Shown piece by piece: positions 8,293 through 16,434 of a DNA stretch of 26,980 nt. The notes beneath the pieces were generated by a model. The model saw only the letters and a program-made list of their open reading frames with translations, did not search any database and had not been told where the DNA came from. The stretch's first letter is position 1, and every line of letters starts with the position of its first letter. A program made the position numbers and the translations under genes. The DNA comes from Prevotella sp. UBA5387 (GTDB lineage Bacteria > Bacteroidota > Bacteroidia > Bacteroidales > Bacteroidaceae). The stretch spans positions 1 through 26,980 of the forward strand of contig DHOP01000094.1 of NCBI GenBank assembly GCA_002407775.1, given 5' to 3'.

Positions 8293-8377
8293 GGGCGTTC
8301 CAAGTCGGGAATTCCTCTTGCTCATCAATGATACTAAGGAGGGCCAGAAAGAAAAATTCATTGATTTAAATTTTGAT

Positions 8378-9802
8378 ATGATGAAGAAAAATAAACTTTC
8401 AGAATGTACCACAATTATTGTTGGTAAAGATCAGACTACTGATGGTGCATTGGTTTGTGCACGCTCTGAAGACTTCGATTGCCTTCAAGCCAAGAACCTT
8501 GAGTTGTATGAGGACACCGATAATGGCCCGGAGGAGTTCGTTGCCCGTGATAGCTCCTTCCGTTGCAAGTTACCAAAGGTGCACCTTGGATATAGTGCCA
8601 TGCCCGATTATTCGTTGCCAGGACATTGGGGCTCGGCAGGCTTCAATACCGCGGGAGTGGGGATGAGTGCCACGGAGACCATCTTCTCGTCGGACGAAGC
8701 CTTGGCCTTCGACCCGTATGTGGAGAGTGGTGTAGCCGAGAATAGTGCGTTCAACATCACCCTGCCTTACATCCACACGGCGCGCGAAGGCGTGGAACGA
8801 CTAGGCCAACTCATTGAGGAGCATGGATCAGCCGAGGGCTTTGGCATTAGTTTCGTTGACCAGGACGAGATCTGGTACCTTGAAAACGCTTGTGGACACC
8901 GTTGGCTTGCTTGTAGGATTCCCAATGACAAGTACTTCGTTTCAGGTAATCAGAGTCGGTTCCGGGATTATGATCCGAAAGATAAAGCTAACTACTTCGC
9001 CTCTAATGATCTCATAGAGTTTGCCGAGAAGAACGGACTCTATGACCCAAAACAAGGAAAGTTCGATTTCCATGAGGCTTATTCTCGTGACGAGGAGCAA
9101 GACACGACTTACAACTACCCACGCGTTTGGGCATTGCAAAAGATATTCTCGCCAAAATTGGAGAGTGATGTCACCAAGAACACGTTCCCCGTTTATGCCC
9201 AGCCAGAACATAAGATAAGTCTTTCTGACCTTCGTAAGGCATTCCGATTCCATTATGATGGCACTTCTCATGATCCGTATATGCACAATAATGGCAAGGA
9301 ACCTTGGCGACCAATAAGCATCTTCCGTACATGTCAGACACATATCATTACGGTACGTCCATGGCTACCGCAAGCCATAGGTTGTTGTACTTATATGGCT
9401 ATGGGCATGGCTGATCTTAGTGTGTTCTTGCCTTATTACCAAGGTGCGACGGCTTATCCCAAGTCCTATCAGACGGGAAATGGACAAAGTTCCAATGATA
9501 ATGCCTATTGGAAGTTCCGCCATGTGCAAGCATTGGGGATGGTGAACTACAACAAGTATGCGCCAATCATCAAGGAGCGTTGGCTTCGATTCGAGGGCGA
9601 ATGCGACCAACGGCAATATGAGTTCGAAATGGATTATATGCACATATATCAAGATCAACCCTTGAAGGCACAAGATTTACTCCAACAATTCCAAACAAAT
9701 ATTCTTGAAAGTGCCCTTGGCGTAGCGGATGAATTGACCGAACGGCTCTTCACCGAGATATGTAAGGATACCCAAGCAGAGTATCTTTTCCATGGCGCAT
9801 AA
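8378..9802 (+). CDS. C69 family dipeptidase (PepD-like, N-terminal Cys nucleophile)
   Basis: A peptidase of family C69 (PepD), an Ntn-hydrolase expected to split dipeptides. The sequence CTTIIVGKDQTTDGALVCARSED is the family's N-terminal block; its first cysteine (codon 8405-8407) should become the N-terminal nucleophile after autocatalytic removal of the short propeptide. The open frame extends back to 8291, but the added stretch overlaps the hairpin region and is not family-like. I therefore start at the ATG pair 8378/8381, which leaves only eight or nine residues before the cysteine. No signal peptide is evident. Other supporting segments are FNTAGVGMSATET, EIWYLENACGHRW and RPISIFRTCQTHI. 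It is divergent from DPP III and convergent with the OPT transporter, fitting a peptide-use locus. Confidence 0.92.
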   Translation: MMKKNKLSECTTIIVGKDQTTDGALVCARSEDFDCLQAKNLELYEDTDNGPEEFVARDSSFRCKLPKVHLGYSAMPDYSLPGHWGSAGFNTAGVGMSATETIFSSDEALAFDPYVESGVAENSAFNITLPYIHTAREGVERLGQLIEEHGSAEGFGISFVDQDEIWYLENACGHRWLACRIPNDKYFVSGNQSRFRDYDPKDKANYFASNDLIEFAEKNGLYDPKQGKFDFHEAYSRDEEQDTTYNYPRVWALQKIFSPKLESDVTKNTFPVYAQPEHKISLSDLRKAFRFHYDGTSHDPYMHNNGKEPWRPISIFRTCQTHIITVRPWLPQAIGCCTYMAMGMADLSVFLPYYQGATAYPKSYQTGNGQSSNDNAYWKFRHVQALGMVNYNKYAPIIKERWLRFEGECDQRQYEFEMDYMHIYQDQPLKAQDLLQQFQTNILESALGVADELTERLFTEICKDTQAEYLFHGA

Positions 9803-9860
9803 GTAGAAGCATCGTTTCATCACTTATCGGTCGACTTCCTGAAGTTTGACCATAAATCAA

Positions 9861-9897
9861 AGAGCGGAGAAAAGTCACAATGGCTTTTCTCCGCTCT
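9861..9897. terminator. Bidirectional terminator between C69 dipeptidase and OPT transporter
   Basis: AGAGCGGAGAAAAG (9861-9874) and CTTTTCTCCGCTCT (9884-9897) form a perfect 14-bp stem with a 9-base loop. It lies midway between two convergent genes and can serve both strands. T content after the stem is moderate on each strand. Confidence 0.8.
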
Positions 9898-9918
9898 CTT
9901 ATTGTAATCTATAAAGGC

Positions 9919-11916
9919 TTAGGCCTTCTTCGTTGCTTTCGTTGCCCAAATGAAGTAGGCGATCAGTATCACGTAAGCCAGAAGTGAGAATATCTCAGAC
10001 AATGGGTTGGTCCACCATGTGTCGGCGATTGAGAGTTCAATTCCACCGAACTTAAGCAACGCGCTAACCACACCCATCAAGGCACCACCAGCAATGAATC
10101 CGCTGGCAATGAGCGTACCTTTCTCGCCACGAGCTTCGTTGACCTTCTTGTCCTTAGAACGCGATTCCACATACCAATGGATGGCTCCACCCACGACAAG
10201 TGGAACGTTGAGCTCCAAGGGGATAAACATACCGAGAGCGAAAGCCAAAGCGGAAATGTGAAGTCTATCAAGCACGATGGCAATGATCGCACCGATGCCG
10301 TAAAGAATCCATGGGGCACCCACGCCATTCATCAACGGATCGATGACCGCGGCCATGGCGTTAGCTTGTGGAGCGGCAAGTTGTCCGCTAGAGAAGCCGT
10401 AGGTCTTGTTGAGCACAATCATCACACCCACTACGGTGGCGGCACTCACGAGCGTTCCAAGGAACTTCCATGTCTCCTGCTTCTTAGGAGTGGTGCCCAA
10501 CCAGTAACCTATCTTCAAATCGGTGATGAAGCTACCGGCCATTGACAAGGCCGTGCAGACCACGCCTCCCATGATGAGAGAAGCAATCATTCCGCCAGGG
10601 CCCTTGAGACCTACCGCTACCATCACTACGCTGGCCATGATAAGCGTCATAAGTGTCATGCCCGAAACAGGGTTGGTACCCACGATGGCGATAGCATTGG
10701 CAGCAACCGTTGTGAATAGGAATGTAATGACGGTGACTAGCAAGATGCCAACCACGGCGAAGAAGATATTGCCTTTCATTACTCCCAACCAGAAGAAAAC
10801 GAATGTCAACAAGATGACGATAATACTACCAATGGCAATGATCTTGAAGGAGATATCGCGTTGAGTGCGTTTCACTTCGTCGATTCCCGCACCCTTGCCT
10901 TTGAGTTCCTTAGAGGCCAGACCAACGGCATCTTTGATGAGCCCCCAACTTTTGATAATGCCTATTACACCGGCCATGGCGATGCCACCAATACCAATGT
11001 TACGAGCGTAGGCCTTGAAGATTTGTTCTGGGCTCATTTGTCCAACGGCCAACGTAATGGAAGGATCCCACATGTTGAGCACTTGGTCGTGGAAGAGTAG
11101 GGACATACCTGGAACGATAAGCCACCATACGACCACTGAACCGAAGCAAATATAGAGTGCATATTTGAGTCCGACAATATATCCCAAACCAACAATGGCA
11201 GCACTGGTGTTCACCTTAAACACGAGCTTTGCTTTGTCGGCGAGCTCTTGTCCCCATCCGATGAAACGACTTGTGAAGTTCTCATTCCACCAACCAAAGC
11301 TGGCCACGATGAAGTCATAGAGTCCTCCCACGATACCGGCAATCAATAATGGCTTGGCTTGGTCGCCGCCCTTTTCACCAGACACGAGTACTTGTGTGGT
11401 CGCCGTAGCCTCCGGGAAGGGATACTTACCGTGCATTTCGCTCACGAAATACTTGCGGAAGGGGATAAGGAATAGTATGCCTAGAACACCTCCTAAGGCA
11501 GAGGCGAAAAACATATTGAAGAACGACGTGGTCATGTCCGGATATTTCGCCTGCAAGATATAAATAGCCGGTAGGGTGAAAATAGCACCAGCTACTACCG
11601 CACCCGAACAAGCTCCGATGCTCTGAATGATGACATTCTCGCCTAGAGCCTTGTTTCTCTTTGTTGCCGAGGACACGCCTACGGCGATAATAGCGATAGG
11701 AATGGCGGCCTCAAAGACTTGTCCTACCTTGAGTCCTAGGTAAGCGGCAGCTGCCGAAAAAAGCATAGCCATAAGAACGCCCCACGTAACAGACCATGTG
11801 TTTACTTCCGGATAGACATTTTCCGGCTTCATGATGGGAACGTATTCTTCGCCCTCTTTTAATTCTCTAAACGCGTTTTCGGGAAGCCTTACCTCTTCCT
11901 TTTCCATTTCTTCCAT
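9919..11916 (-). CDS. OPT family oligopeptide transporter
   Basis: A polytopic inner-membrane protein of 665 residues with more than a dozen hydrophobic segments. It belongs to the OPT family (bacterial putative oligopeptide transporter branch), whose members are thought to import small peptides or peptide-like metal chelates with protons. Recognisable segments include NTWSVTWGVLMAMLFSAAAAYLGLKVG near the N-terminus, the loop GKYPFPEATATTQVLVSG, and NPVSGMTLMTL in the middle. The N-terminal 35 residues are charged and should be cytoplasmic. A TATCTTTG box lies 28 bases before the start. It is convergent with the C69 dipeptidase, and DPP III is close by, so a role in feeding peptides to cytoplasmic peptidases is likely but inferred. 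Confidence 0.92.
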   Translation of the reverse strand: MEEMEKEEVRLPENAFRELKEGEEYVPIMKPENVYPEVNTWSVTWGVLMAMLFSAAAAYLGLKVGQVFEAAIPIAIIAVGVSSATKRNKALGENVIIQSIGACSGAVVAGAIFTLPAIYILQAKYPDMTTSFFNMFFASALGGVLGILFLIPFRKYFVSEMHGKYPFPEATATTQVLVSGEKGGDQAKPLLIAGIVGGLYDFIVASFGWWNENFTSRFIGWGQELADKAKLVFKVNTSAAIVGLGYIVGLKYALYICFGSVVVWWLIVPGMSLLFHDQVLNMWDPSITLAVGQMSPEQIFKAYARNIGIGGIAMAGVIGIIKSWGLIKDAVGLASKELKGKGAGIDEVKRTQRDISFKIIAIGSIIVILLTFVFFWLGVMKGNIFFAVVGILLVTVITFLFTTVAANAIAIVGTNPVSGMTLMTLIMASVVMVAVGLKGPGGMIASLIMGGVVCTALSMAGSFITDLKIGYWLGTTPKKQETWKFLGTLVSAATVVGVMIVLNKTYGFSSGQLAAPQANAMAAVIDPLMNGVGAPWILYGIGAIIAIVLDRLHISALAFALGMFIPLELNVPLVVGGAIHWYVESRSKDKKVNEARGEKGTLIASGFIAGGALMGVVSALLKFGGIELSIADTWWTNPLSEIFSLLAYVILIAYFIWATKATKKA

Positions 11917-11943
11917 AGTTTATAGGTTGATGTTTATTTCTTG

Positions 11944-11951
11944 CAAAGATA
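11944..11951 (-). promoter_or_regulatory. -7 box for the OPT transporter
   Basis: The minus strand reads TATCTTTGC, the strongest form of the Bacteroidetes -7 element, 28 bases before the ATG. This predicts a leader of only about 20 bases. Confidence 0.55.
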
Positions 11952-12052
11952 CTTATTTCATGAAAAAAAAATGAAAAAACAGATGGAAATAAACCATTTC
12001 AAGCCAGAAAGAACGGATTTAACTCAATATTGTTTCATTTCAAAATTCATAC

Positions 12053-12595
12053 TTAGACATTTTTATTAATTTGGGCGATGATCTTGTCAAGGCGTGAAAA
12101 GTCAACAAAATCCACCGTTTGACCATAGGTCTCCATCAAGGCCCTGATCTGGGGCGTACGTTCTTCCTCCGGCATTTTACTAACCTTCTTATAGACCGTA
12201 CGCATCAATAGTTTGTCCAATAGCTTGAAGCGTTTATAATCTATTGCCCCGCGAAGATGAAAGATCTGCATCTTTGCAAACACCTTGGGCGACATTTGCT
12301 CCTTGATGGCCTTTCTGATGCTTTCTTGGTTCTCTAGATTCGTCGGATCCGTTATTCCAACCGTGATCACCATGATATTGGTTTGTGAGACATCTGACAA
12401 TTTCTTCATGGTATCCTTCAGACCCTTCACACCACCAGCATACATGGCTCCAAGATAAATGATGGAGTCATATTGGTAGGAGAGATTGACTTTGCGATAA
12501 TCTACGGCCTTAACTTGTAAGCGTTTTGCGAGTTCTTCGGCATATCGACGTGTCGCTCCATATCGTGAGCTATAGACAACAATAGTATTTTCCAT
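12053..12595 (-). CDS. Flavodoxin-domain protein (HemG-like fold)
   Basis: A 180-residue protein with a flavodoxin fold that should bind FMN. The N-terminus IVVYSSRYGATRRYAEELAKRL is the phosphate-binding loop and first helix of this family. The segment YDSIIYLGAMYAGGVKGLKDTMKK corresponds to the second FMN loop. It resembles the flavodoxin group that includes menaquinone-dependent protoporphyrinogen dehydrogenase HemG, but the C-terminal half (MPEEERTPQIRALMETYGQTVDFVD) is not diagnostic and no haem gene is near. It is probably a soluble cytoplasmic redox protein; the partner is unknown. It has a single-gene layout with its own near-consensus -7 box (TATCTTTA, 12624-12631). Confidence 0.8.
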   Translation of the reverse strand: MENTIVVYSSRYGATRRYAEELAKRLQVKAVDYRKVNLSYQYDSIIYLGAMYAGGVKGLKDTMKKLSDVSQTNIMVITVGITDPTNLENQESIRKAIKEQMSPKVFAKMQIFHLRGAIDYKRFKLLDKLLMRTVYKKVSKMPEEERTPQIRALMETYGQTVDFVDFSRLDKIIAQINKNV

Positions 12596-12623
12596 GTGAT
12601 GTTCGAAATTAAGTTATTGCTTG

Positions 12624-12631
12624 TAAAGATA
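12624..12631 (-). promoter_or_regulatory. Near-consensus -7 box for the flavodoxin gene
   Basis: The minus strand reads TATCTTTA, one base off TAnnTTTG, 29 bases before the start. The distance is nearly the same as in the neighbouring OPT promoter. Confidence 0.4.
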
Positions 12632-12680
12632 CAAAAAGCGGTTGAAAGACCTGGAAAACAAATAAGAAAGTATTAAAATA

Positions 12681-12712
12681 GCCACCCCTTCTTACCAAAA
12701 GAAAGAGATGGC
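12681..12712 (-). terminator. Possible terminator after the DUF5723-like gene
   Basis: On the minus strand GCCATCTCTTTCTT and AAGAAGGGGTGGC can form an imperfect hairpin (several G-U or mismatched positions), followed by TATTTTAATA. It lies 160 bases past the stop at 12872. The stem is imperfect, so the call is tentative. Confidence 0.35.
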
Positions 12713-12871
12713 TTTCAAAATCATTCTCTCAACTCTATACTTTCTTCTCTATTGAAGATAAATCGCAAGTATTTATATACCAATACATTGGTTCAGAAAC
12801 ATTCAAGTCATTTATATCAGCAATAGCTATCATGGTCACTTCCACTCATTTCACTTCCCCGAATTTTTTCT

Positions 12872-14269
12872 CTATTTCAAAGGGATGCCAACACCTAATG
12901 TTACATTAGTGCTTATGTTGTTGATGGGAATGTATTGTTTGGAAACCTTAGTGATGAAGTTATCGGTTGATAGCATCAAGCTGAACCCAGTACAATGAAG
13001 GCTGACGGCACCACCAAGTTGCGCATGGGATGTGCCTACCGAGGTGGAGAGAGATGCCTCGAAGACCTTCGCCGGACGCACACGTGCCGTTAGCATCGTG
13101 GAATTCCAAGGCGCTATGTCATTCATGCGTTCCGTATGGAGCAAACCCACGCTCATCTTATCATAGAAAGGCATGTCATATTCTACGCCGATATTCATTG
13201 TCATGGGTATGCTACTATTAACGCCTTTCTCGGGTGTCTCCTCGAAACGAATAAGACTTTTTAGATCTTCGCCCATCTGCTCAAACTCGTCACCCACGTC
13301 CTGGGAGTTTTGCTTGTCCGATGTAACGTAGGCATTATTAAAGCCGGAGAAAGTCCAGTCGGTGTCCTTGATTGGCTTGTAGTTTTGAGCTTTACTATGA
13401 CTAATGAACCCCATATCGTTAAGCGCCATGCTTAATGTTAACCCCTTGACTCCTGGTATCTGATAGGTGGCACCCAAGTCCATGGCCAGACCAAGACCGG
13501 TCACTCCAGGTTTCACGTCCTCAACATCCTTGAATTGCCCATCGGAGTCGAGTTCAATGTGTGACTTCAGAATAGCGGCAGACCCAACGATTCGCCCCTG
13601 TACCGCCCATTCATCTTCCATCATCGTCAAATGAAGCTTTTCAACATCCACGTTTGCGTATGCTCCGCCAAAGAGCACCTTGACCTTCGCACCGATGGTA
13701 AGGTTTTTGTTGATGCGATGGGCATGTCCCAGGGCCACTTCGGTGTATGCCTGCGCACGAGCACCCATTCCGCTGAAGTCGTATTCCGTCTTGGCCGATG
13801 GATCTTTGGCAAACCTAAAGAGTTCGTTGGGGAGGCTAACGGCCGCATTGGAACGTACGTTCACCTCGATGAGGTTTGTGCCATGGAATGCGTTGAAACC
13901 AATTGATAACACATTGAGATTGAGATTGGTAAACGTACGTACGTCACTTGTGCCCAATTTGTTGTAGAACATCTCATTGCTCACATCGGGATGCATGAAC
14001 GTCCCCCATTTATAACCGTTGTTCTTGGCGGGGTCGATGCTATAGATGAAGGTGCTTGCACCGTAATTTCCCGATGCACCTACATGGATATTGCCCAGGA
14101 AGGGGATGGCCATATACTTGTCATCAAGGAGGAAGGCTGGGTTCGACTGATGGCGTAATAGTGCCGTCTCCAAGAAATAATTGTTCTGTACATATTGTGC
14201 ATGGCCTGCCATACTTGTTAAGACAAGCAATAGGGTAGTGGTAAGAGCCTTTGTATGTTTGATAGTCAT
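12872..14269 (-). CDS. DUF5723-like exported protein, probably outer-membrane beta-barrel
   Basis: A secreted protein of unknown function that I recognise as DUF5723-like, a family found in Bacteroidetes. From the ATG at 14269 it has a clear signal peptide, MTIKHTKALTTTLLLVLTSMAGHA, with cleavage before Gln. The open frame extends upstream to 14329, but that would put 20 extra residues before the signal, so I prefer 14269. The mature part has many alternating, glycine-rich strands (NLTIGAKVKVLFGG, LGLAMDLGATYQI, NVTLGVGIPL at the very end), as in outer-membrane barrels. It has the NPAFLLDD segment often seen near the start of such proteins. It directly follows the lipoprotein gene and probably works with it at the cell surface. 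No enzyme motif is seen. Confidence 0.75.
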   Translation of the reverse strand: MTIKHTKALTTTLLLVLTSMAGHAQYVQNNYFLETALLRHQSNPAFLLDDKYMAIPFLGNIHVGASGNYGASTFIYSIDPAKNNGYKWGTFMHPDVSNEMFYNKLGTSDVRTFTNLNLNVLSIGFNAFHGTNLIEVNVRSNAAVSLPNELFRFAKDPSAKTEYDFSGMGARAQAYTEVALGHAHRINKNLTIGAKVKVLFGGAYANVDVEKLHLTMMEDEWAVQGRIVGSAAILKSHIELDSDGQFKDVEDVKPGVTGLGLAMDLGATYQIPGVKGLTLSMALNDMGFISHSKAQNYKPIKDTDWTFSGFNNAYVTSDKQNSQDVGDEFEQMGEDLKSLIRFEETPEKGVNSSIPMTMNIGVEYDMPFYDKMSVGLLHTERMNDIAPWNSTMLTARVRPAKVFEASLSTSVGTSHAQLGGAVSLHCTGFSLMLSTDNFITKVSKQYIPINNISTNVTLGVGIPLK

Positions 14270-14328
14270 GGTTTGAAACGAGTTGGTGATGTAGTGAATA
14301 CTAACTTGATTATAGCGAGTGCTGATCA

Positions 14329-16086
14329 TTAATTATTGTTCAAATCGATGAGCACTTTCCCAGAGACCTTTACCTTCGCATCCTTGAGTTGCAGGTATTG
14401 GTTGCTACGAAGGCTATTGTTGTCACCTTCGGCGTTACCTTTGGCAACAAAACGGAAGCGGTCGATACTCTTCACCACGTTGCTGCTCACCTCGTTGGAT
14501 TTTATCTGAATGGTCGTTTCGGTAGGTTGGTCGTTGGTGGAAGCATTCACGTGAATCCCGTCAAGCTTGAGGTCAAGCACCTTTCCGTCTTTGTCAAGCG
14601 CCTCTACCTGAAGGTCTATGTCCAAAGGAATCGTAGATTCAGCCGTGCCATTCACTTCAATGATGAGCTTGTCGGCTTTCCAATCGTTGGTGTTCCATGT
14701 CAAAGGATCGGTGGAACGATCGTAATAAATCTTGAGGCCCTTGTCGAATGCGAATGGCACAAAGAGCTTGTAACTCACATTCACATCGTAGTTCTTCCCA
14801 AATTCGATGGTCGTCGTCTCTTGCTTTAGTTGGACGTCATCTTGTGCAAATTTGAAGGTAAGTGAGTCCGGCACACTTTCAAGCAACGTATCAAAGCCGT
14901 TCACCTTTGCCAGTTTGGCCGTCGGTGCAATGGCTTCCGTGTCATAAGGCGTGTTGCCTTGATAGAGGTACACGATGTTTCCCTGTCTCTTGTCCAAGGT
15001 TATGGGGGCTTGCAACAAGCTTTCCGACTTGGTTCCTGTACCGTATTTCCCAGAGATTTCGGCATTTTGAACTACGAATCCTACGGGTATCTGAGTCATG
15101 TCGGCATTTAGGCGAACCGTAACATTGGTAGGCGTAAGGCGAAGGGAGTCTGGATTGAGGCCCTCTGGCAACTCGTTTTTGATGCTAAAGCTCATTTGCC
15201 CAGCATTCACCGGATAGCTGAATACGCCGCGCATGCTCGTGGCTTCGGGCATAGCCGTACCATTCCCAATGACCGTCAATATCACTTCTGACGTCAGGTC
15301 GGTACTACTCGTCAACGTTGTGTTGGATTGCAAGGTTAGCTTCACCTTGCCTTGAACCTTAAAGATTCCTTCAGGTTGCGAACCATTTGCAAGCGCTTGG
15401 TCAAACGCTACGGCATCTACCGTAACATTGCCCAGAGACACCATTTGCACGCCTTGTGTCGAAGTAAAATTGGGCACGTTCAACACATTGCCCGCTCCCA
15501 GTTGTTTGGACTTGATAAATGATGGCATGGTTATCGTCAAACCTTCCAAGCCTACGATGGCAAACTTTTGTGCGTCCGCACCAGTAAGTGCAAAGGCAAG
15601 TCCCATGTTAGTATTTTGGAGGTCAATGCGCTCCACGGCCTTGATAGCACTCTTCCATTCCACGGCCATCTTTAGGTCGCCTTCGACATTAAAGGGAATG
15701 TAATCAGTGGTGAAGCCAAGGGAACGTGTGCGTGGCTTGGTGGCCAAAGGTAGATAGTTCTGGAGCAGGTTGGCAGGGATGGCGAAGTGTTGCTCTGGTA
15801 TCTGCACAAGGATGGGATCTATCAGATACGAAAAGTTTCGTTCTCCCGTATTGACAATATTGTATAGATTGTTGGCATCACTATTCAAGTTGCCGCTAAC
15901 CTTTAGAAGATCGCGAAGCATGATTTTCTCCGTCGTTCCGAATTTGAATTTCAAATCGTTCACGGACACTTGAATGTTCTTGTCAATGCTTTCATAGTCG
16001 GTCTGACTATCTACACAACTGCTTATCAATGCAACAAGCAGAAAGCTAGCAAATAGATGTTGCAATCTGAAGATACGCTTATACAT
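14329..16086 (-). CDS. Large surface lipoprotein of unknown function
   Basis: A 585-residue lipoprotein. The N-terminus MYKRIFRLQHLFASFLLVALISSC carries a lipobox with the acylated cysteine at residue 24, followed by VDSQTDYES. The absence of a strong acidic export signal directly after Cys leaves its membrane side open. The rest is beta-rich with repeated strand-turn modules (for example VTVDAVAFDQALANG, VKLTLQSNTTLTSSTDLTSEV, INVNG-like segments) and resembles adhesin-like or carbohydrate-binding beta-sandwich proteins, but no named domain can be assigned. Its stop overlaps the earliest possible ATG of the following DUF5723-like gene (TAATG), which supports one operon. A -7 box, TATATTTG, lies 78 bases upstream. 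Confidence 0.75.
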   Translation of the reverse strand: MYKRIFRLQHLFASFLLVALISSCVDSQTDYESIDKNIQVSVNDLKFKFGTTEKIMLRDLLKVSGNLNSDANNLYNIVNTGERNFSYLIDPILVQIPEQHFAIPANLLQNYLPLATKPRTRSLGFTTDYIPFNVEGDLKMAVEWKSAIKAVERIDLQNTNMGLAFALTGADAQKFAIVGLEGLTITMPSFIKSKQLGAGNVLNVPNFTSTQGVQMVSLGNVTVDAVAFDQALANGSQPEGIFKVQGKVKLTLQSNTTLTSSTDLTSEVILTVIGNGTAMPEATSMRGVFSYPVNAGQMSFSIKNELPEGLNPDSLRLTPTNVTVRLNADMTQIPVGFVVQNAEISGKYGTGTKSESLLQAPITLDKRQGNIVYLYQGNTPYDTEAIAPTAKLAKVNGFDTLLESVPDSLTFKFAQDDVQLKQETTTIEFGKNYDVNVSYKLFVPFAFDKGLKIYYDRSTDPLTWNTNDWKADKLIIEVNGTAESTIPLDIDLQVEALDKDGKVLDLKLDGIHVNASTNDQPTETTIQIKSNEVSSNVVKSIDRFRFVAKGNAEGDNNSLRSNQYLQLKDAKVKVSGKVLIDLNNN

Positions 16087-16163
16087 AAGGTCAAAGGATT
16101 AAATGATTTCCTTGAAGAGTTTTGCTTATGTTCAAGTCTTACCTCTTGTAGGTTTTTATATTG

Positions 16164-16171
16164 CAAATATA
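16164..16171 (-). promoter_or_regulatory. -7 box for the lipoprotein/DUF5723 operon
   Basis: The minus strand reads TATATTTGC, a match to TAnnTTTG, 78 bases before the lipoprotein start. Confidence 0.45.
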
Positions 16172-16366
16172 ATATCTATTTGATTATTTATCATCATAAA
16201 ATGGCATGTTTTTTTTTTACTTCTTTCTATTTTTTTTTATTCTCTTAGCTTTGTCTTTATGACATTGCATATTGATAATTATAATATTCAGATTTGGGGT
16301 TGCTTTCATAATGAAATAATCTTACCATTGTCGAGCAAACAAAATCAATGTCTCAGTATGAGGCAA

Positions 16367-16406
16367 TAAAAAAGGAGAACACGCTCTTTTGGAACGTGTT
16401 CTCCTT
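16367..16406 (-). terminator. Rho-independent terminator of clpB
   Basis: AAGGAGAACACG (16372-16383) pairs with CGTGTTCTCCTT (16395-16406), a perfect 12-bp stem with an 11-base loop. On the minus strand the stem runs straight into a T tract (the A run at 16368-16373 on the plus strand), 29 bases after the clpB stop. Confidence 0.9.
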
Positions 16407-16434
16407 CATTGTATGTACTAATAATGTTTTCGCC

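Larger units (their letters stand above)
7799..8377. other. Divergent intergenic region between DPP III and C69 dipeptidase
   Basis: 579 bases with no supported gene. It contains a -7 box for the leftward DPP III gene (7868-7875), four tandem 22-bp units (8102-8189), a -7 box for the rightward dipeptidase (8246-8253) and a hairpin with a T6 tract (8253-8292). The region is AT-rich. Its central place between two peptidase genes suits a shared control region. Confidence 0.6.
16087..16434. other. Intergenic region between lipoprotein operon and clpB
   Basis: 348 AT-rich bases. They contain the leftward -7 box of the lipoprotein operon (16164-16171) and the clpB terminator (16367-16406). Two poly-T tracts lie near 16208-16240. 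I see no gene. Confidence 0.6.

Noticed and set aside
8291..8377. N-terminal extension of the C69 dipeptidase to 8291
   Set aside because: The extra residues overlap the hairpin/T-tract and move the nucleophile cysteine 38 residues from the start, unlike the family's short propeptide.
14270..14329. Start of the DUF5723-like protein at 14329
   Set aside because: It would put 20 polar residues before a good signal peptide. The TAATG overlap keeps it possible, but 14269 gives a normal signal sequence.
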